From Bacillota bacterium (lineage in GTDB: Bacteria > Bacillota > Clostridia > Lachnospirales > Lachnospiraceae): a stretch of DNA of 64,000 nucleotides. The stretch lies in NCBI GenBank assembly GCA_023399055.1, contig JAEWQV010000015.1, positions 248,001 through 312,000 of the forward strand. The letters are read 5' to 3'. The position numbers were made by a program, and so were the translations under genes. The notes under the pieces are model-generated. The model saw only the letters and a program-made list of their open reading frames with translations, was not told the DNA's origin and searched no databases. Below, piece after piece: positions 8,336-17,601 of the stretch (positions are counted from its first letter, which is position 1; each line of letters opens with the position of its first letter).

Positions 8336-10411
8336 ATGAAATCAGTTTTAAAAAGAGCGACCGTGGGAATTATCGCTTTGGCTCTCGTTCTTACCACGTT
8401 ATTTGATGTAACCGCTTCAGCAGCTTCACAATATTCTGGAGCTTATCCCTGGAGTAAGGTTAAGGGGGGAACTACCGGAGATTATATCGCAGACTCGTAC
8501 TACAATGTATCTTCCGGTCATGTATTTGAATCAGTAACGCAAGAACGTCTGCTGGATATCTTAAGCAGCAAGGGCAATTACTACATCGTATTTGCCAGCC
8601 CTAAGAATTCATCCAGTCAAGCGGCTATCAGTGCTATTAATGCACAGGCAAAAAAAGATGGAATCACAAAGATTTATCACTTTGACCCATTTGTTGATGG
8701 TTATCAGATTGATATCACTGACAAAGATACCGTTTTTAAAACTGCAAATGGAACTTCCTTAAATCAATTATGGACCAGAATAACAGAGTTACTTCCAGCT
8801 GCTGAACCAGTTACAAGTTATGTATCCAGTGATACGTTGCTTTTCTCCTTCAATGGTGAGAGCACTTCAAAAATCAGTGCATCCTTCAGTGTAAAGGCGA
8901 ATGCAGGATTTGACCAAACAGCTGCTGCTGAAGGTATTGCCAAAGTATTTCGTGGGGGCAATAGTGAAGGTAGTGTTGTTTCAGCTAGTGTAAGAAGTGA
9001 TTTTGATTTCTTCAAGAGAGTATACAACGCTTCTGCAACTTATTTTAATTACAATGGTGGCGTTCCAGATGCACAGGGTAATAGAACTGGCGCAACCACT
9101 ACAGAGATATTTACAGATGCAGACGAAGACGGATTTGTATTCCATCAAGTAAACTTTGTTGAACTTATTAACATTTTAAATTCTCCTGGCGAACATACCA
9201 TATTCTTTGGTGCTTCTTGGTGCCATAACACACAGGCAATCATCGGTAGTGTTGCAAAGAAGGCTAAGGAATACGGACATAAAACAGTTTATGTATATGA
9301 TACAACCGTAGGTAATCAGTTAACTTTTGGAACCGGTGCCGATATTGATAAAGTAACAGCATCCTCCAGTGCCTTTAATTCACGTAACAGTGTTAATACA
9401 ACCACCGGCAATGGTAATATCAGTTATCTCTATGGTGAACTTGCAAAGTACTTAGGTAACTTCACTACAGAAAATAATTCCAAGCAAAACAACAGTATTT
9501 CCTATTATCCAAATGGTGATTTAGATGGTGCAGCTACTGCTACAGCTCCTTGGTTAACAGGAACAGATTTAAATGCAAGACGTTTACAGCTTCCTTTCTT
9601 GATTAGCTTTAATAAAGATAAGGCTGACCCAGTAACAAAACAATGGTTACACAAAAATGTAGCAAATGACGGAACTTATACAGAATACATGCTTGAACTT
9701 GCTTGGGTTTTAAAAACTCCTAACGCATTAACAGCAGCAGGTGCTATCGATGGTCTTACTAAAGTTGATTTTGCAAGTGAAGCAGTGCAAGCGCTGGATG
9801 ATGTACTTAAGTTAGATAGCAGTATATCACTTTCTCAAACTGACGCATATACCTTCCCAGCTGCTTCAGCTGATTATGCTGACCAAGAGGCAATTAATGT
9901 AACAGTTAAAAACGAAGGTGGTTCTACCGGTAAACTTACCGTAGCATTATCCGGAACAGAAAGTGATAGCTTTACACTTTCTAAAACTTCAATTGATAGT
10001 TTATTAGTTGGTGATAGTGCTTCCTTTACAGTTGTTCCTAAGACAGGACTTACAGCTGGAACTCATACAGCTACCGTAACAGTTAGCGGTAACGGTATAT
10101 CAGAAACCTTTGATGTAAGCTTTACAGTGAATGCTGCAGAAGTGGCAGAAGAAGTAGCTGAAGAGCCGGTTGGTACAGAGGTTGAAGAAGACACAGACAC
10201 TGTGGAGCCTGTAGATCAGCCTGTAGTTGATGAAGAAGTAGCTGAAGAGGAAGTATCTGGAGAAGAAGTAATTGACGAAGAAGTAGTGGTTGAAATCCCA
10301 AAGACAGGTGAAACTGGTTCCAGTGCAATTTGGTTATTGGTTGGTGCAGCATCCACTATGGCAGCTGGTATTTATGTTACAACTAAGAGACGTACCATCA
10401 AAACAAAATAA
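8336..10411 (+). CDS. Sortase-anchored surface protein with thioredoxin-like segments
   Basis: A 691-residue secreted protein. Residues 1-29 are a Sec signal peptide ending ASA. The C-terminus has IPKTG (654-658), a hydrophobic stretch and a basic tail, that is, an LPxTG-like cell-wall sorting signal. Two segments look thioredoxin-like: YYIVFASPKNSSSQAAI near residue 82 and HTIFFGASWCHNTQAII near 289, where C296 sits at the usual active-site position but the second Cys of CxxC is absent. Residues about 520-600 form a beta-rich Ig/CARDB-like domain, followed by a Glu/Val-rich stalk. RBS GGGAGGA precedes the start. Inferred role: surface display or adhesion; redox activity is doubtful. No sortase gene lies in this window. 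Confidence 0.75.
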   Translation: MKSVLKRATVGIIALALVLTTLFDVTASAASQYSGAYPWSKVKGGTTGDYIADSYYNVSSGHVFESVTQERLLDILSSKGNYYIVFASPKNSSSQAAISAINAQAKKDGITKIYHFDPFVDGYQIDITDKDTVFKTANGTSLNQLWTRITELLPAAEPVTSYVSSDTLLFSFNGESTSKISASFSVKANAGFDQTAAAEGIAKVFRGGNSEGSVVSASVRSDFDFFKRVYNASATYFNYNGGVPDAQGNRTGATTTEIFTDADEDGFVFHQVNFVELINILNSPGEHTIFFGASWCHNTQAIIGSVAKKAKEYGHKTVYVYDTTVGNQLTFGTGADIDKVTASSSAFNSRNSVNTTTGNGNISYLYGELAKYLGNFTTENNSKQNNSISYYPNGDLDGAATATAPWLTGTDLNARRLQLPFLISFNKDKADPVTKQWLHKNVANDGTYTEYMLELAWVLKTPNALTAAGAIDGLTKVDFASEAVQALDDVLKLDSSISLSQTDAYTFPAASADYADQEAINVTVKNEGGSTGKLTVALSGTESDSFTLSKTSIDSLLVGDSASFTVVPKTGLTAGTHTATVTVSGNGISETFDVSFTVNAAEVAEEVAEEPVGTEVEEDTDTVEPVDQPVVDEEVAEEEVSGEEVIDEEVVVEIPKTGETGSSAIWLLVGAASTMAAGIYVTTKRRTIKTK

Positions 10412-10505
10412 GTAATATATGAAATATATATGATTTATGCTTGAACATTGAAATCATAAATGGCTAGAAGAAAATCAGGTCGCAAGACAAAAGATTAGAC
10501 TATAG

Positions 10506-10538
10506 ATATCAGGAAATGCACCTTGCGTTTCCTGATAT
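10506..10538 (+). terminator. Terminator-like hairpin after the surface protein gene
   Basis: ATATCAGGAAA (10506-10516) pairs perfectly with TTTCCTGATAT (10528-10538) around an 11-nt loop, followed by TTCCTTG. The tail is weak, so termination is likely but may be leaky into the symporter gene. Confidence 0.6.
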
Positions 10539-10638
10539 TTCCTTGAAGCTAGTTGTAAATGTCCTCAGGAACAGGGAGAGATAACGAAGAGTGTATCGGT
10601 TATTAAGATTATCACTTTTCGTAGGAATGGAGAAGAAT

Positions 10639-12081
10639 ATGAATATTGATTGGTTATCCGCAGCAGCCTTGGCTGTTGTTCTTATATTTTATGTTATTAT
10701 TTATAAATTACAAAAAAAAGAGGTTAATTTTACTTACATTATATTAGGCTCTTTGGTAGTGGGACTTGTGGTAGGATTTTTCTTCTCGGGGCATACCTCC
10801 TGGGTTATGCCGATTGGGAAAATCTATATTAGCACGTTAAATGCGATTGTTAGCCCATTGATAATTGTTTCAATTCTTAGCAGTATAACATCTTTGGGCT
10901 CAACAGCACAGTTAAAGGGTATCGGTGTACGTTCTATTTTCTGGCTCATGATAACAACATTATTAGCCATACTTTTATCCGTTGGCCTAGGTTTGACCTT
11001 TGGTATCGGTCAAAACTCTTATCTTTCCTTAAATGGGTTGGATGCACAAACCTTTGAAAGTAAGGTGGTGCCATTTACACAGGTGCTGGTTGGCTTCTTC
11101 CCTCGTAATATTGTGAGTGATATTGCGGAAGAAAACATTATTCCTATGATATTATTTACTGTTTTAATTGCGGTATCTTATGTAGTAGTAGCAAGTAAAA
11201 ACCGTACTAAAGTGGTAATCTTTAAAAACTTTGTTGAAGCGGTGAAGGAAATTATATTTACAGCCGTGGATTTTATCATCGGCCTAACCCCTTATGCTGT
11301 TTTGGCATTGATTGTAACAGCTACAGGAAATGGATTTAACCGTTCCGGTATTATGTGGTCCCTATTGGTTCTGCTTATCGTATCTTTTATCGCTTTTACC
11401 ATTGATACCTGGGTAATTAATGCAGTATTAATCAAAGCATTTGCAAAGATTAGCCCTTTAAAGTTTTTCCGCAAAATCGTACCAGCACAGATTGTAGGAT
11501 TTTCCACTCAATCCAGTGCAGGAACGTTACCTATTACGACAGGTATCTTAACAAAGAAAATTGGAGTAGATGCTAAAGTAGCTAATTTCACCGCACCACT
11601 GGGTACGACAATTGGAATGCCCGGATGTGCAGGAATATGGCCAGTCTTAGTTGCTATTTATGGAATACATGGTCTGGGTATTAATTATGGAGTAAAGGAT
11701 TACGCACTATTGATTGTAATCAGCTTATTCGTTTCTCTTGGAACCGCAGGAGTACCCGGAACAGCAACCATTACGACAGCAAGTGTTTTGACAGCAATGG
11801 GCTTGCCCTTGGAACTCATTGTACTTACTATTCCTATCTCTGCAATTGCCGATACTGGCCGTACGGCCACCAACATTACCGGAGCTATTGTAGCTTCAAC
11901 CATAGTTGGTCGTCAGGAAAACAGTTTGAATGATAATATCTTCAATGACCTTGAGACCTATGACTCCAGTGAGGATGAGGGAAATGGCGATAGCAGTAAC
12001 GACAATAATGGCGATAGTAAGGAAGAGGTAGCTGTGACAACGGATGGAGAGGTACCTGTTGGAGCAGGATGTAGAATATAA
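10639..12081 (+). CDS. Dicarboxylate/amino-acid:cation symporter (DAACS/SLC1 family)
   Basis: A 480-residue polytopic membrane transporter of the glutamate/dicarboxylate symporter family, which moves acidic amino acids, cystine or dicarboxylates with Na+ or H+. Family features visible: the serine-rich reentrant loop as STQSSAGTLP, the GMPGCAGIWP segment in place of the usual NMDGT turn, the second hairpin loop GVPGTATITT and the helix DTGRTATNITG. About eight helices are predicted. The ATG at 10639 has GGAG six bases upstream; an in-frame GTG at 10591 would add 16 residues and also has a possible GGGAGAG. The acidic Asp/Ser/Asn-rich tail after residue 430 is unusually long. The substrate is not determined. 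Confidence 0.88.
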   Translation: MNIDWLSAAALAVVLIFYVIIYKLQKKEVNFTYIILGSLVVGLVVGFFFSGHTSWVMPIGKIYISTLNAIVSPLIIVSILSSITSLGSTAQLKGIGVRSIFWLMITTLLAILLSVGLGLTFGIGQNSYLSLNGLDAQTFESKVVPFTQVLVGFFPRNIVSDIAEENIIPMILFTVLIAVSYVVVASKNRTKVVIFKNFVEAVKEIIFTAVDFIIGLTPYAVLALIVTATGNGFNRSGIMWSLLVLLIVSFIAFTIDTWVINAVLIKAFAKISPLKFFRKIVPAQIVGFSTQSSAGTLPITTGILTKKIGVDAKVANFTAPLGTTIGMPGCAGIWPVLVAIYGIHGLGINYGVKDYALLIVISLFVSLGTAGVPGTATITTASVLTAMGLPLELIVLTIPISAIADTGRTATNITGAIVASTIVGRQENSLNDNIFNDLETYDSSEDEGNGDSSNDNNGDSKEEVAVTTDGEVPVGAGCRI

Positions 12082-12186
12082 GACTGACGTTAATTTAATC
12101 GTATGATTTGAGCGTCAAAGTTAATCCAGTCTATCTATGATGAATAAGCCCGCATATATATCCGTCTTGAGTTGCCTTACCATTCC

Positions 12187-12215
12187 ATGAATTATCTAAA
12201 AAGCAGATAATTCAT
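12187..12215. repeat. Perfect stem-loop in the 12.1-12.35 kb spacer
   Basis: ATGAATTATCT (12187-12197) and AGATAATTCAT (12205-12215) form an 11-bp stem with a 7-nt loop. There is no U-tract. The rest of the 273-bp spacer between the symporter and the next surface gene shows no ORF. Confidence 0.45.
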
Positions 12216-12354
12216 AGACGTCGGTCTGCGCTATCTGGATATAAACTGTCGTATGCATGCCTTTCATTTGGAAGGCTTTTGATGCTGAAATCATATATAG
12301 TTACTTTAAACGGGTTTATACCACCCCTGATTAAGGAAGGAAAAGGGAGATATA

Positions 12355-13803
12355 ATGATAACAAAGACTTCAAATATAAATAGAAATAAGCAAAAGATAA
12401 AAAACGTAGTAAGAGTGGCATTCTCCTTTATGGTTGCTTTTACACTAACACTAACTACACCAATTGGACTTCAAAAGGTATCTGCAGCTCCGCTGGAAGA
12501 CTGTGATTTGGATGGTTTCGATGATGCTACAGGTGTTCCTGTTCCATGGCCCGGCTATGATGAAACGAAAGGGGATACTCCCGAAGGTCCGGGTGGAAGT
12601 GTAGTACCTACCACAGCACCAAGCAGTTCGAACAATAATACTTCAGGAACTACAAGCGGTGGAACCACAGGCAGCACAAGTGGAAGTACCAACAATACAA
12701 GTGATAATTCAAGCAATACATCAAGTAATAGCACATCAGGAAATACAAATAATACATCATCAGGCAGCACGAATACTTCGGGGAACAATAATACTTCAAG
12801 TAACACTAATACCTCCACATCAGGAAGTAAAAGCAATACCTCCTCTGGAAGTAAGAATACAACAACTTCTGGAAGCACTAGCACCAAAGGAAATACAACA
12901 ACGAACAATACCAACACTTCAAGTAATACTAACACATCAAGTAATAGCAACACATTAAATAACACTTCTACGAGTGGAAGTAAGAATGATTCTACAGGAG
13001 GTACCAATAATACTTTTACGGACAGTGCTAATACTACTGCCTCTGGTAGTACATCTACAACTACGGAAAGCATAGCAAATACATCAACAAGTAATTCGAA
13101 TAGCTCATCCTCCAACAGTGAAGTTAGCAACGATAGTACCTCTAGCAATACAACAACTGACAATGTGGATACCGTTACCGCTGATAACGGAGAGGTAGTT
13201 TCTACTGATGCAACTGAAGTAACTGGTGATACAACAGAAAGTACAGATTCTAGCACAACTGATGGTCTAGTAGAAGCTCCTAAGAATGAAAATGAACAGG
13301 CAACGGTAGGTTCAGAGATAGAATTCACTGAAGATGGCAGTGTAGTTGCTGAAGATATTAGCTATATTATTGATACAAAGGGAGCATTACAAATTACAGA
13401 AACAACAGGAAGTCTTATTCATGTTGGAAGTTCAGTTATCATTACTGGTACCGGATTTATAGGCAACCTTGATAATCTAGAGATTGAGATTCATTCCGAT
13501 GGAAGACAATTAGGTAATGTAACATCTTTAGAGGATGGTTCTTTTGAAGCTCAAGTTAATATTCCTGAAGATTTGGAAACAGGAGCACACAACATTGTAG
13601 TTCTTTATCAAGGTCAAGAAATCACAAGTCAATTAATAGAAGTTGGACCTAAAGCAGCGGACAGTTTTATAGAAGCACTTACTGTAGGCTTTACAAAGGA
13701 GAATAAAGGTCTTGTTCCTGGGCTTGTAATATTAGCTGGTCTGTTGGGATTAGGTGCTTTGGTCTTCGTGGGCAGTGTAGTAGTTAGAAGCGGAAAGAAG
13801 TAA
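12355..13803 (+). CDS. Ser/Thr/Asn-rich surface protein with C-terminal membrane anchor
   Basis: A 482-residue predicted surface protein. Residues 1-45 are a long signal peptide (basic N-terminus, hydrophobic core, VSAAP cleavage). After a short acidic segment (DCDLDGFDD) comes a low-complexity stretch of Ser, Thr, Asn and Gly from about residue 85 to 300. A beta-rich domain about 345-430 (GSSVIITGTGFIGNL...) resembles an IPT/TIG or Ig-like fold. One transmembrane helix near residue 455 ends in RSGKK. There is no LPxTG. RBS AAGGGAGA precedes the ATG. The low-complexity part looks like a flexible, possibly glycosylated stalk. Function unknown; translations of the opposite strand here are shadows. 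Confidence 0.75.
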   Translation: MITKTSNINRNKQKIKNVVRVAFSFMVAFTLTLTTPIGLQKVSAAPLEDCDLDGFDDATGVPVPWPGYDETKGDTPEGPGGSVVPTTAPSSSNNNTSGTTSGGTTGSTSGSTNNTSDNSSNTSSNSTSGNTNNTSSGSTNTSGNNNTSSNTNTSTSGSKSNTSSGSKNTTTSGSTSTKGNTTTNNTNTSSNTNTSSNSNTLNNTSTSGSKNDSTGGTNNTFTDSANTTASGSTSTTTESIANTSTSNSNSSSSNSEVSNDSTSSNTTTDNVDTVTADNGEVVSTDATEVTGDTTESTDSSTTDGLVEAPKNENEQATVGSEIEFTEDGSVVAEDISYIIDTKGALQITETTGSLIHVGSSVIITGTGFIGNLDNLEIEIHSDGRQLGNVTSLEDGSFEAQVNIPEDLETGAHNIVVLYQGQEITSQLIEVGPKAADSFIEALTVGFTKENKGLVPGLVILAGLLGLGALVFVGSVVVRSGKK

Positions 13804-13836
13804 GATTAAAAGTAAAACAAAGAAGTAAGAAGGTTT

Positions 13837-13886
13837 AAAGAACGAATAGAGAATTCCATTATGGAGGTCTCTATTCGTTCTTTTAG
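13837..13886. terminator. Bidirectional terminator between convergent genes
   Basis: AAAGAACGAATAGAGA (13837-13852) pairs perfectly over 16 bp with TCTCTATTCGTTCTTT (13868-13883). T-runs on both strands let it end the surface gene from the left and the MerR gene from the right. Confidence 0.85.
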
Positions 13887-13893
13887 GATATAA

Positions 13894-14712
13894 CTATTTC
13901 TTCTTAACAGGGAAGCAAACCTCAGTTACAAGCTCATTCGGGTTACTGGTTTGCGCTGGACTCACATGATAGATGGTAAACATTGCACCATTGAAATCAT
14001 AATTGTTATCCTTTACCCAGTTAGCAACAGCAAGATTCACAGAGGTAAGCTGGGCGTAACTTCCTTTGTAGGTTGCAGAAGCAATTTGTATTGCAGGAAC
14101 GGTTTTGAATATAACATTTTCTGTATCTTTATAATTGCCCTGCACGGAAATCTGGATCTCAACATCTGGGTCGATATCCTTGTGCTCTGTATCATGAAAA
14201 ACTGCAAGGCTATGGCAGGGATTCGCATATTGTACGTTCTGTGGGACCAACTCCTTCATAAGTTGCTCCCAAAGGATACCTTCTTTATCATATGAGGGTA
14301 TAATTTTTCTTAGGCTTTCCGCATATCTTTGTGGCATCTCTGTAAGTATTACGGTGTGTTCCATTCCATTCTCATCCTTTCCAATTAGGTTAATGGTTGT
14401 TTCAAGAAGGAGTAATTGTTGGCTAATAGTTTCTTTTTGTTCGTGTATTTCAGCCTGCTTTAAAAGAAGATACTGTTTGAAGGCTTGTGAATCATGGTAG
14501 GTTTTCAGGATTTCAGCTGTTACTGACAGACTGAACCCCATATCCTTAAGCGAACGAATTTTGCTGGCAAGAGGTAGTTGTGCTTCGCTATAATACCGAT
14601 AGCCAGTAAAATCGTCCACGGTTTCTGGGACTAACAAACCAAGTTCGTCATAATGCCTCAGCATACGAATACTAATTCTTGATAGTTTTGAAAAATCTCC
14701 TATTTTCAACAT
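13894..14712 (-). CDS. MerR-family transcriptional regulator with GyrI-like effector domain
   Basis: A 272-residue regulator of the BmrR/Mta kind. The N-terminus (MLKIGDFSKLSRISIRMLRHYDELGLL) is the MerR winged helix-turn-helix; residues about 75-115 form the dimerisation coiled coil; the C-terminal 155 residues match the GyrI-like small-molecule binding fold with a typical end (YHVSPAQTSNPNELVTEVCFP, split here by family wording). The ATG at 14712 follows GAGGAAATATAAC; a GTG at 14727 is possible but has no RBS. It likely controls its own promoter through the MerR dyad just upstream. No efflux gene is adjacent, so the inducing ligand is unknown. Confidence 0.88.
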   Translation of the reverse strand: MLKIGDFSKLSRISIRMLRHYDELGLLVPETVDDFTGYRYYSEAQLPLASKIRSLKDMGFSLSVTAEILKTYHDSQAFKQYLLLKQAEIHEQKETISQQLLLLETTINLIGKDENGMEHTVILTEMPQRYAESLRKIIPSYDKEGILWEQLMKELVPQNVQYANPCHSLAVFHDTEHKDIDPDVEIQISVQGNYKDTENVIFKTVPAIQIASATYKGSYAQLTSVNLAVANWVKDNNYDFNGAMFTIYHVSPAQTSNPNELVTEVCFPVKKK

Positions 14713-14754
14713 GTTATATTTCCTCACATATGTGTATTTCTTGAGCTCGTTTAC

Positions 14755-14785
14755 AGTATAGAGTATACCATAATGGTAGAGTCAA
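14755..14785 (-). promoter_or_regulatory. MerR-type promoter with 19-bp spacer and dyad operator
   Basis: Reading the minus strand: TTGACT (14785-14780), a 19-bp spacer and TATACT (14760-14755). The spacer holds the near-perfect dyad GACTCTACCAT-T-ATGGTATACTC. The overlong spacer with a centred dyad is the classic target of MerR-family activators, so this is probably autoregulated. Confidence 0.8.
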
Positions 14786-14821
14786 TAGGTGAGATAGAGA
14801 TATTTGATGACTTTTATTTGT

Positions 14822-14868
14822 AAAAAGGGAGTTGCTTTTCGCTAGTTAATAACGAAAAACAACTCCCG
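14822..14868 (-). terminator. Rho-independent terminator of the BspA-type gene
   Basis: On the minus strand GGGAGTTGTTTTTCG pairs with CGAAAAGCAACTCCC, followed by TTTTTA. It lies just after the stop of the gene at 14897. Confidence 0.85.
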
Positions 14869-14896
14869 GATTAAGTATAGGTAATTAAGAAAATAT

Positions 14897-17335
14897 TTAA
14901 TTTTTTATTACGGAGAACTTGATTTTTCGATTCTTAGCATATTTCTCTGCATACGAACCCTTTTCGCCATAGATAGTAAGTTGTTTGCAGTTAGAAAAGG
15001 TCTCATTACCCATACTTTTTACGGACTTTGGTATGGTGATGCTTTTCAGTCTAGTACAGTTAGCAAATGCAGAATCACCAATGGTCGTAACCGAACTTGG
15101 AATTGTTACTTCGGTAAGTCCAGAAAAGTAAAAGGCTGCCGCTCCTATCTTAAGCAGGCCATTTGGAAGAGTAATTTTTTGTAGAGATTTACAGCCCCAA
15201 AAAGTACTATCACTAAGAACCTTTAATGATTTAGGTAAAGTTACATCTTTTAAAAATCTAGAATCCATAAAGATTGCTTCCTCAAGAGTAGTAACGGAAT
15301 CTGGAATAATAATACTCTTAAGTCCAGAATTGGAAAAAGCATTTCTCTCAATAGTTTCTAACGTATTTGGTAATTTAATAGTTTCCAGAGCGGAGCAATT
15401 ATAAAAAGCACTATTTTCTATTATGATAATTCCTGAAGGTATTTGAATGTCTGATAAGGAAGTGCAATCTTTAAAAGTCCACATGGGAATTGTAATTAAA
15501 TTATTAGAAAGTACTACTTTCTTTAGATTATTACAGTCTTTAAATGTACTATAAGCCAAATCCATAACACTATTGGGAATAGTGATTTCCGTAAGTTTAT
15601 CACAGTTATAGAAAGCCGTTGCACGAATTATGATTACAGAATAGGGTATTTCGACAGAAACCATAGTATTATTATTCATAAAAATCTCGGGCTGTATCTC
15701 AATAACAGAATTAGGTATAATAACATTGGAATCTTTACCATAGTAATTATATAGAATTCCATTGGATATTTCCCAGGTATCTGCTGCAGATAAATCTACA
15801 TCGCCAAAACGGCTTAGATTTTGCTTATGCCATTTCGTAAAATCAATAAAAAAGCTTTCAGATAAAGAATCCTTGATTAGTTCAGCTATCTTTTCCAAGG
15901 AAGGATTGTTTTTTATTATTATATTTTTTGATACATAGTTACGCATTTTTCTATAGGCACTATCTCCATATTTCTCCATTATATAAGTAGTCAATCGAAA
16001 ACCAAGCTTAGTTCCACTTTGTCCAGTGTTAGAATTAAAGAACATCTCCTCGATGGTTTCTTCTGAAATATTACTCTTATAATTTTTTATTGAATTATAG
16101 GTATCAAAAGTACAATGTAGTTTAGTATCCTTTTCAATGATTTTAGCAGTATAATAGTCTGCATAGCCATCATTTAAGCCACTTCCCAGTGAACAGCCAT
16201 TGAGGAAAAATATATTATGAATTAATTCGTGAATTAAACGACCAGCATTTCCATCTATTAGTTTAATATATTCGGGACTTAATAATACGCCTCCAGCAAT
16301 GCTATAATAGGAACTACTTTCTATATTATCGGCTACAACAATATCAACTCTTTCATCCTTAGAGTCAATAACCTTAAAGGTATCAGCGTTTTCAAAATAT
16401 TTTTTTAGTTCATAGTCCATCCCTTTGTAGAATTTTTCATTGTTATAGTGCTGTATATAGAATTGATAACCGGTAGTGTCTTCAATTGTATCCATGATAT
16501 AATTAATTAAGTCAATTACATTAACAGGTACTTGTACGTTGTTGTCTAGATAAAGATTAAATCTAGTTGTTTGAATGTATTCTTCCTTCGTGGTGGTGTA
16601 ATAAACTCCAGTTTCTTTACTTAAATCAAGGCCAGAGAGATATACTGCTTTATCAGAGCCTACTGGAGGAGTATAAGTAACTTTAGGGGGTGGTGTAACA
16701 GTGGGTGCTAGAGTTGGGGTTGGAGATACCGTTTCTATAGCTTTAACTGTTACAGTAAGTTCAGCCTTTACTCTCGATTTATCATCTTTAGCAGTAATCA
16801 CAGTAGTTCCAGCAGATAGTGCCTTTAGTTGCCCAGAACTCTTATCAATGGTTGCAACTGCCTTATTTGATGAGGACCAGTAAACGGTTTTGTAATCAAT
16901 ACCGTAGGCGGTAGCCATAAAAGTGTATATATCACCGACATATAATGTTTCCCTTTTTTTGTTAATATCCATGTACGAATTCTTTACAGTTACATTAATT
17001 TTTGAGGTGTAATACTTCTTATTTTGATATATCTTAACGCTTATAACTGCTTTCCCTAACGTTAGAGGTTTTACTAAACCATCCTTGGAGACGGATGCAA
17101 CGGCTTTATCACTAGATACATAAGTTACCGTAGCGGTTTTTGCTGCATTTTTAATGTTAATCTGATAGTCCTTATAACCTAAAAATAGGGTATACTTCGT
17201 TACGGTTGCCTGTGGCTCTGAAGCGGCTTGGACTGACATCTTCACTTGTGAAAATGGAGATAAATTTGTAGCAAGTAAGGTAAGGATTAGTGCCATAGAG
17301 ATAATGATTTTAATGTGTTTTTTCTTATGATTCAT
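14897..17335 (-). CDS. Secreted Ig-like / BspA leucine-rich-repeat protein with HExxH motif
   Basis: An 812-residue secreted protein from the ATG at 17335, which has GGGAGG six bases upstream (a TTG further up lacks an RBS). Residues 1-38 are a signal peptide. Two bacterial Ig-like (Big_2) domains follow, about 42-125 and 125-205 (motifs VASVSKDGLVKPL and VATIDKSSGQLKALSAG), then a Thr/Pro linker. The middle region holds HELIH (369-373) and NDGYADYY about 19 residues later, like a gluzincin zinc peptidase with Asp where Glu is usual. From about 530 come roughly ten BspA-type LRR_5 repeats (FYNCDKLTEITIPNSV pattern). No anchor is seen. Likely a surface or secreted adhesin-protease; catalytic activity is inferred. 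Confidence 0.82.
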   Translation of the reverse strand: MNHKKKHIKIIISMALILTLLATNLSPFSQVKMSVQAASEPQATVTKYTLFLGYKDYQINIKNAAKTATVTYVSSDKAVASVSKDGLVKPLTLGKAVISVKIYQNKKYYTSKINVTVKNSYMDINKKRETLYVGDIYTFMATAYGIDYKTVYWSSSNKAVATIDKSSGQLKALSAGTTVITAKDDKSRVKAELTVTVKAIETVSPTPTLAPTVTPPPKVTYTPPVGSDKAVYLSGLDLSKETGVYYTTTKEEYIQTTRFNLYLDNNVQVPVNVIDLINYIMDTIEDTTGYQFYIQHYNNEKFYKGMDYELKKYFENADTFKVIDSKDERVDIVVADNIESSSYYSIAGGVLLSPEYIKLIDGNAGRLIHELIHNIFFLNGCSLGSGLNDGYADYYTAKIIEKDTKLHCTFDTYNSIKNYKSNISEETIEEMFFNSNTGQSGTKLGFRLTTYIMEKYGDSAYRKMRNYVSKNIIIKNNPSLEKIAELIKDSLSESFFIDFTKWHKQNLSRFGDVDLSAADTWEISNGILYNYYGKDSNVIIPNSVIEIQPEIFMNNNTMVSVEIPYSVIIIRATAFYNCDKLTEITIPNSVMDLAYSTFKDCNNLKKVVLSNNLITIPMWTFKDCTSLSDIQIPSGIIIIENSAFYNCSALETIKLPNTLETIERNAFSNSGLKSIIIPDSVTTLEEAIFMDSRFLKDVTLPKSLKVLSDSTFWGCKSLQKITLPNGLLKIGAAAFYFSGLTEVTIPSSVTTIGDSAFANCTRLKSITIPKSVKSMGNETFSNCKQLTIYGEKGSYAEKYAKNRKIKFSVIKN

Positions 17336-17432
17336 TTGTTGCCTCCCAATACGCAATATACCAAATTATAGCATATAATAGCAGTATTTGTCTATGTTTT
17401 GGCATTAAGTGATGAAGTAGGCAACAATCTCC

Positions 17433-17473
17433 ATTCATGACAAGTGAAACGATTTATCGTATCATCTTGTTTA
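17433..17473 (+). repeat. Dispersed palindromic repeat, copy 1 (diverged)
   Basis: ATTCATGACAAGTGAAACG followed by ATTTATCGTATCATCTTGTTTA. It matches the element at 43432, 48208 and 50551 with changes in the core palindrome. It lies upstream of the phosphodiesterase gene. Confidence 0.75.
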
Positions 17474-17601
17474 AGGAACAAACTATCATAACAATTCTAT
17501 ATTTTATTATTTTGACAGGCAAAATAACTTGTCGAAAATTAGGAATTAGCATACAATAATACTAAGTAGACAAATGAAAGAGAGTTGTGAAATAGTTCAT
17601 A

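Noticed and set aside
12555..13328. Minus-strand ORF of 257 codons, rich in Val and Leu
   Set aside because: It is the antisense of the Ser/Thr/Asn-rich coding repeats, which leave the opposite frame open by composition.
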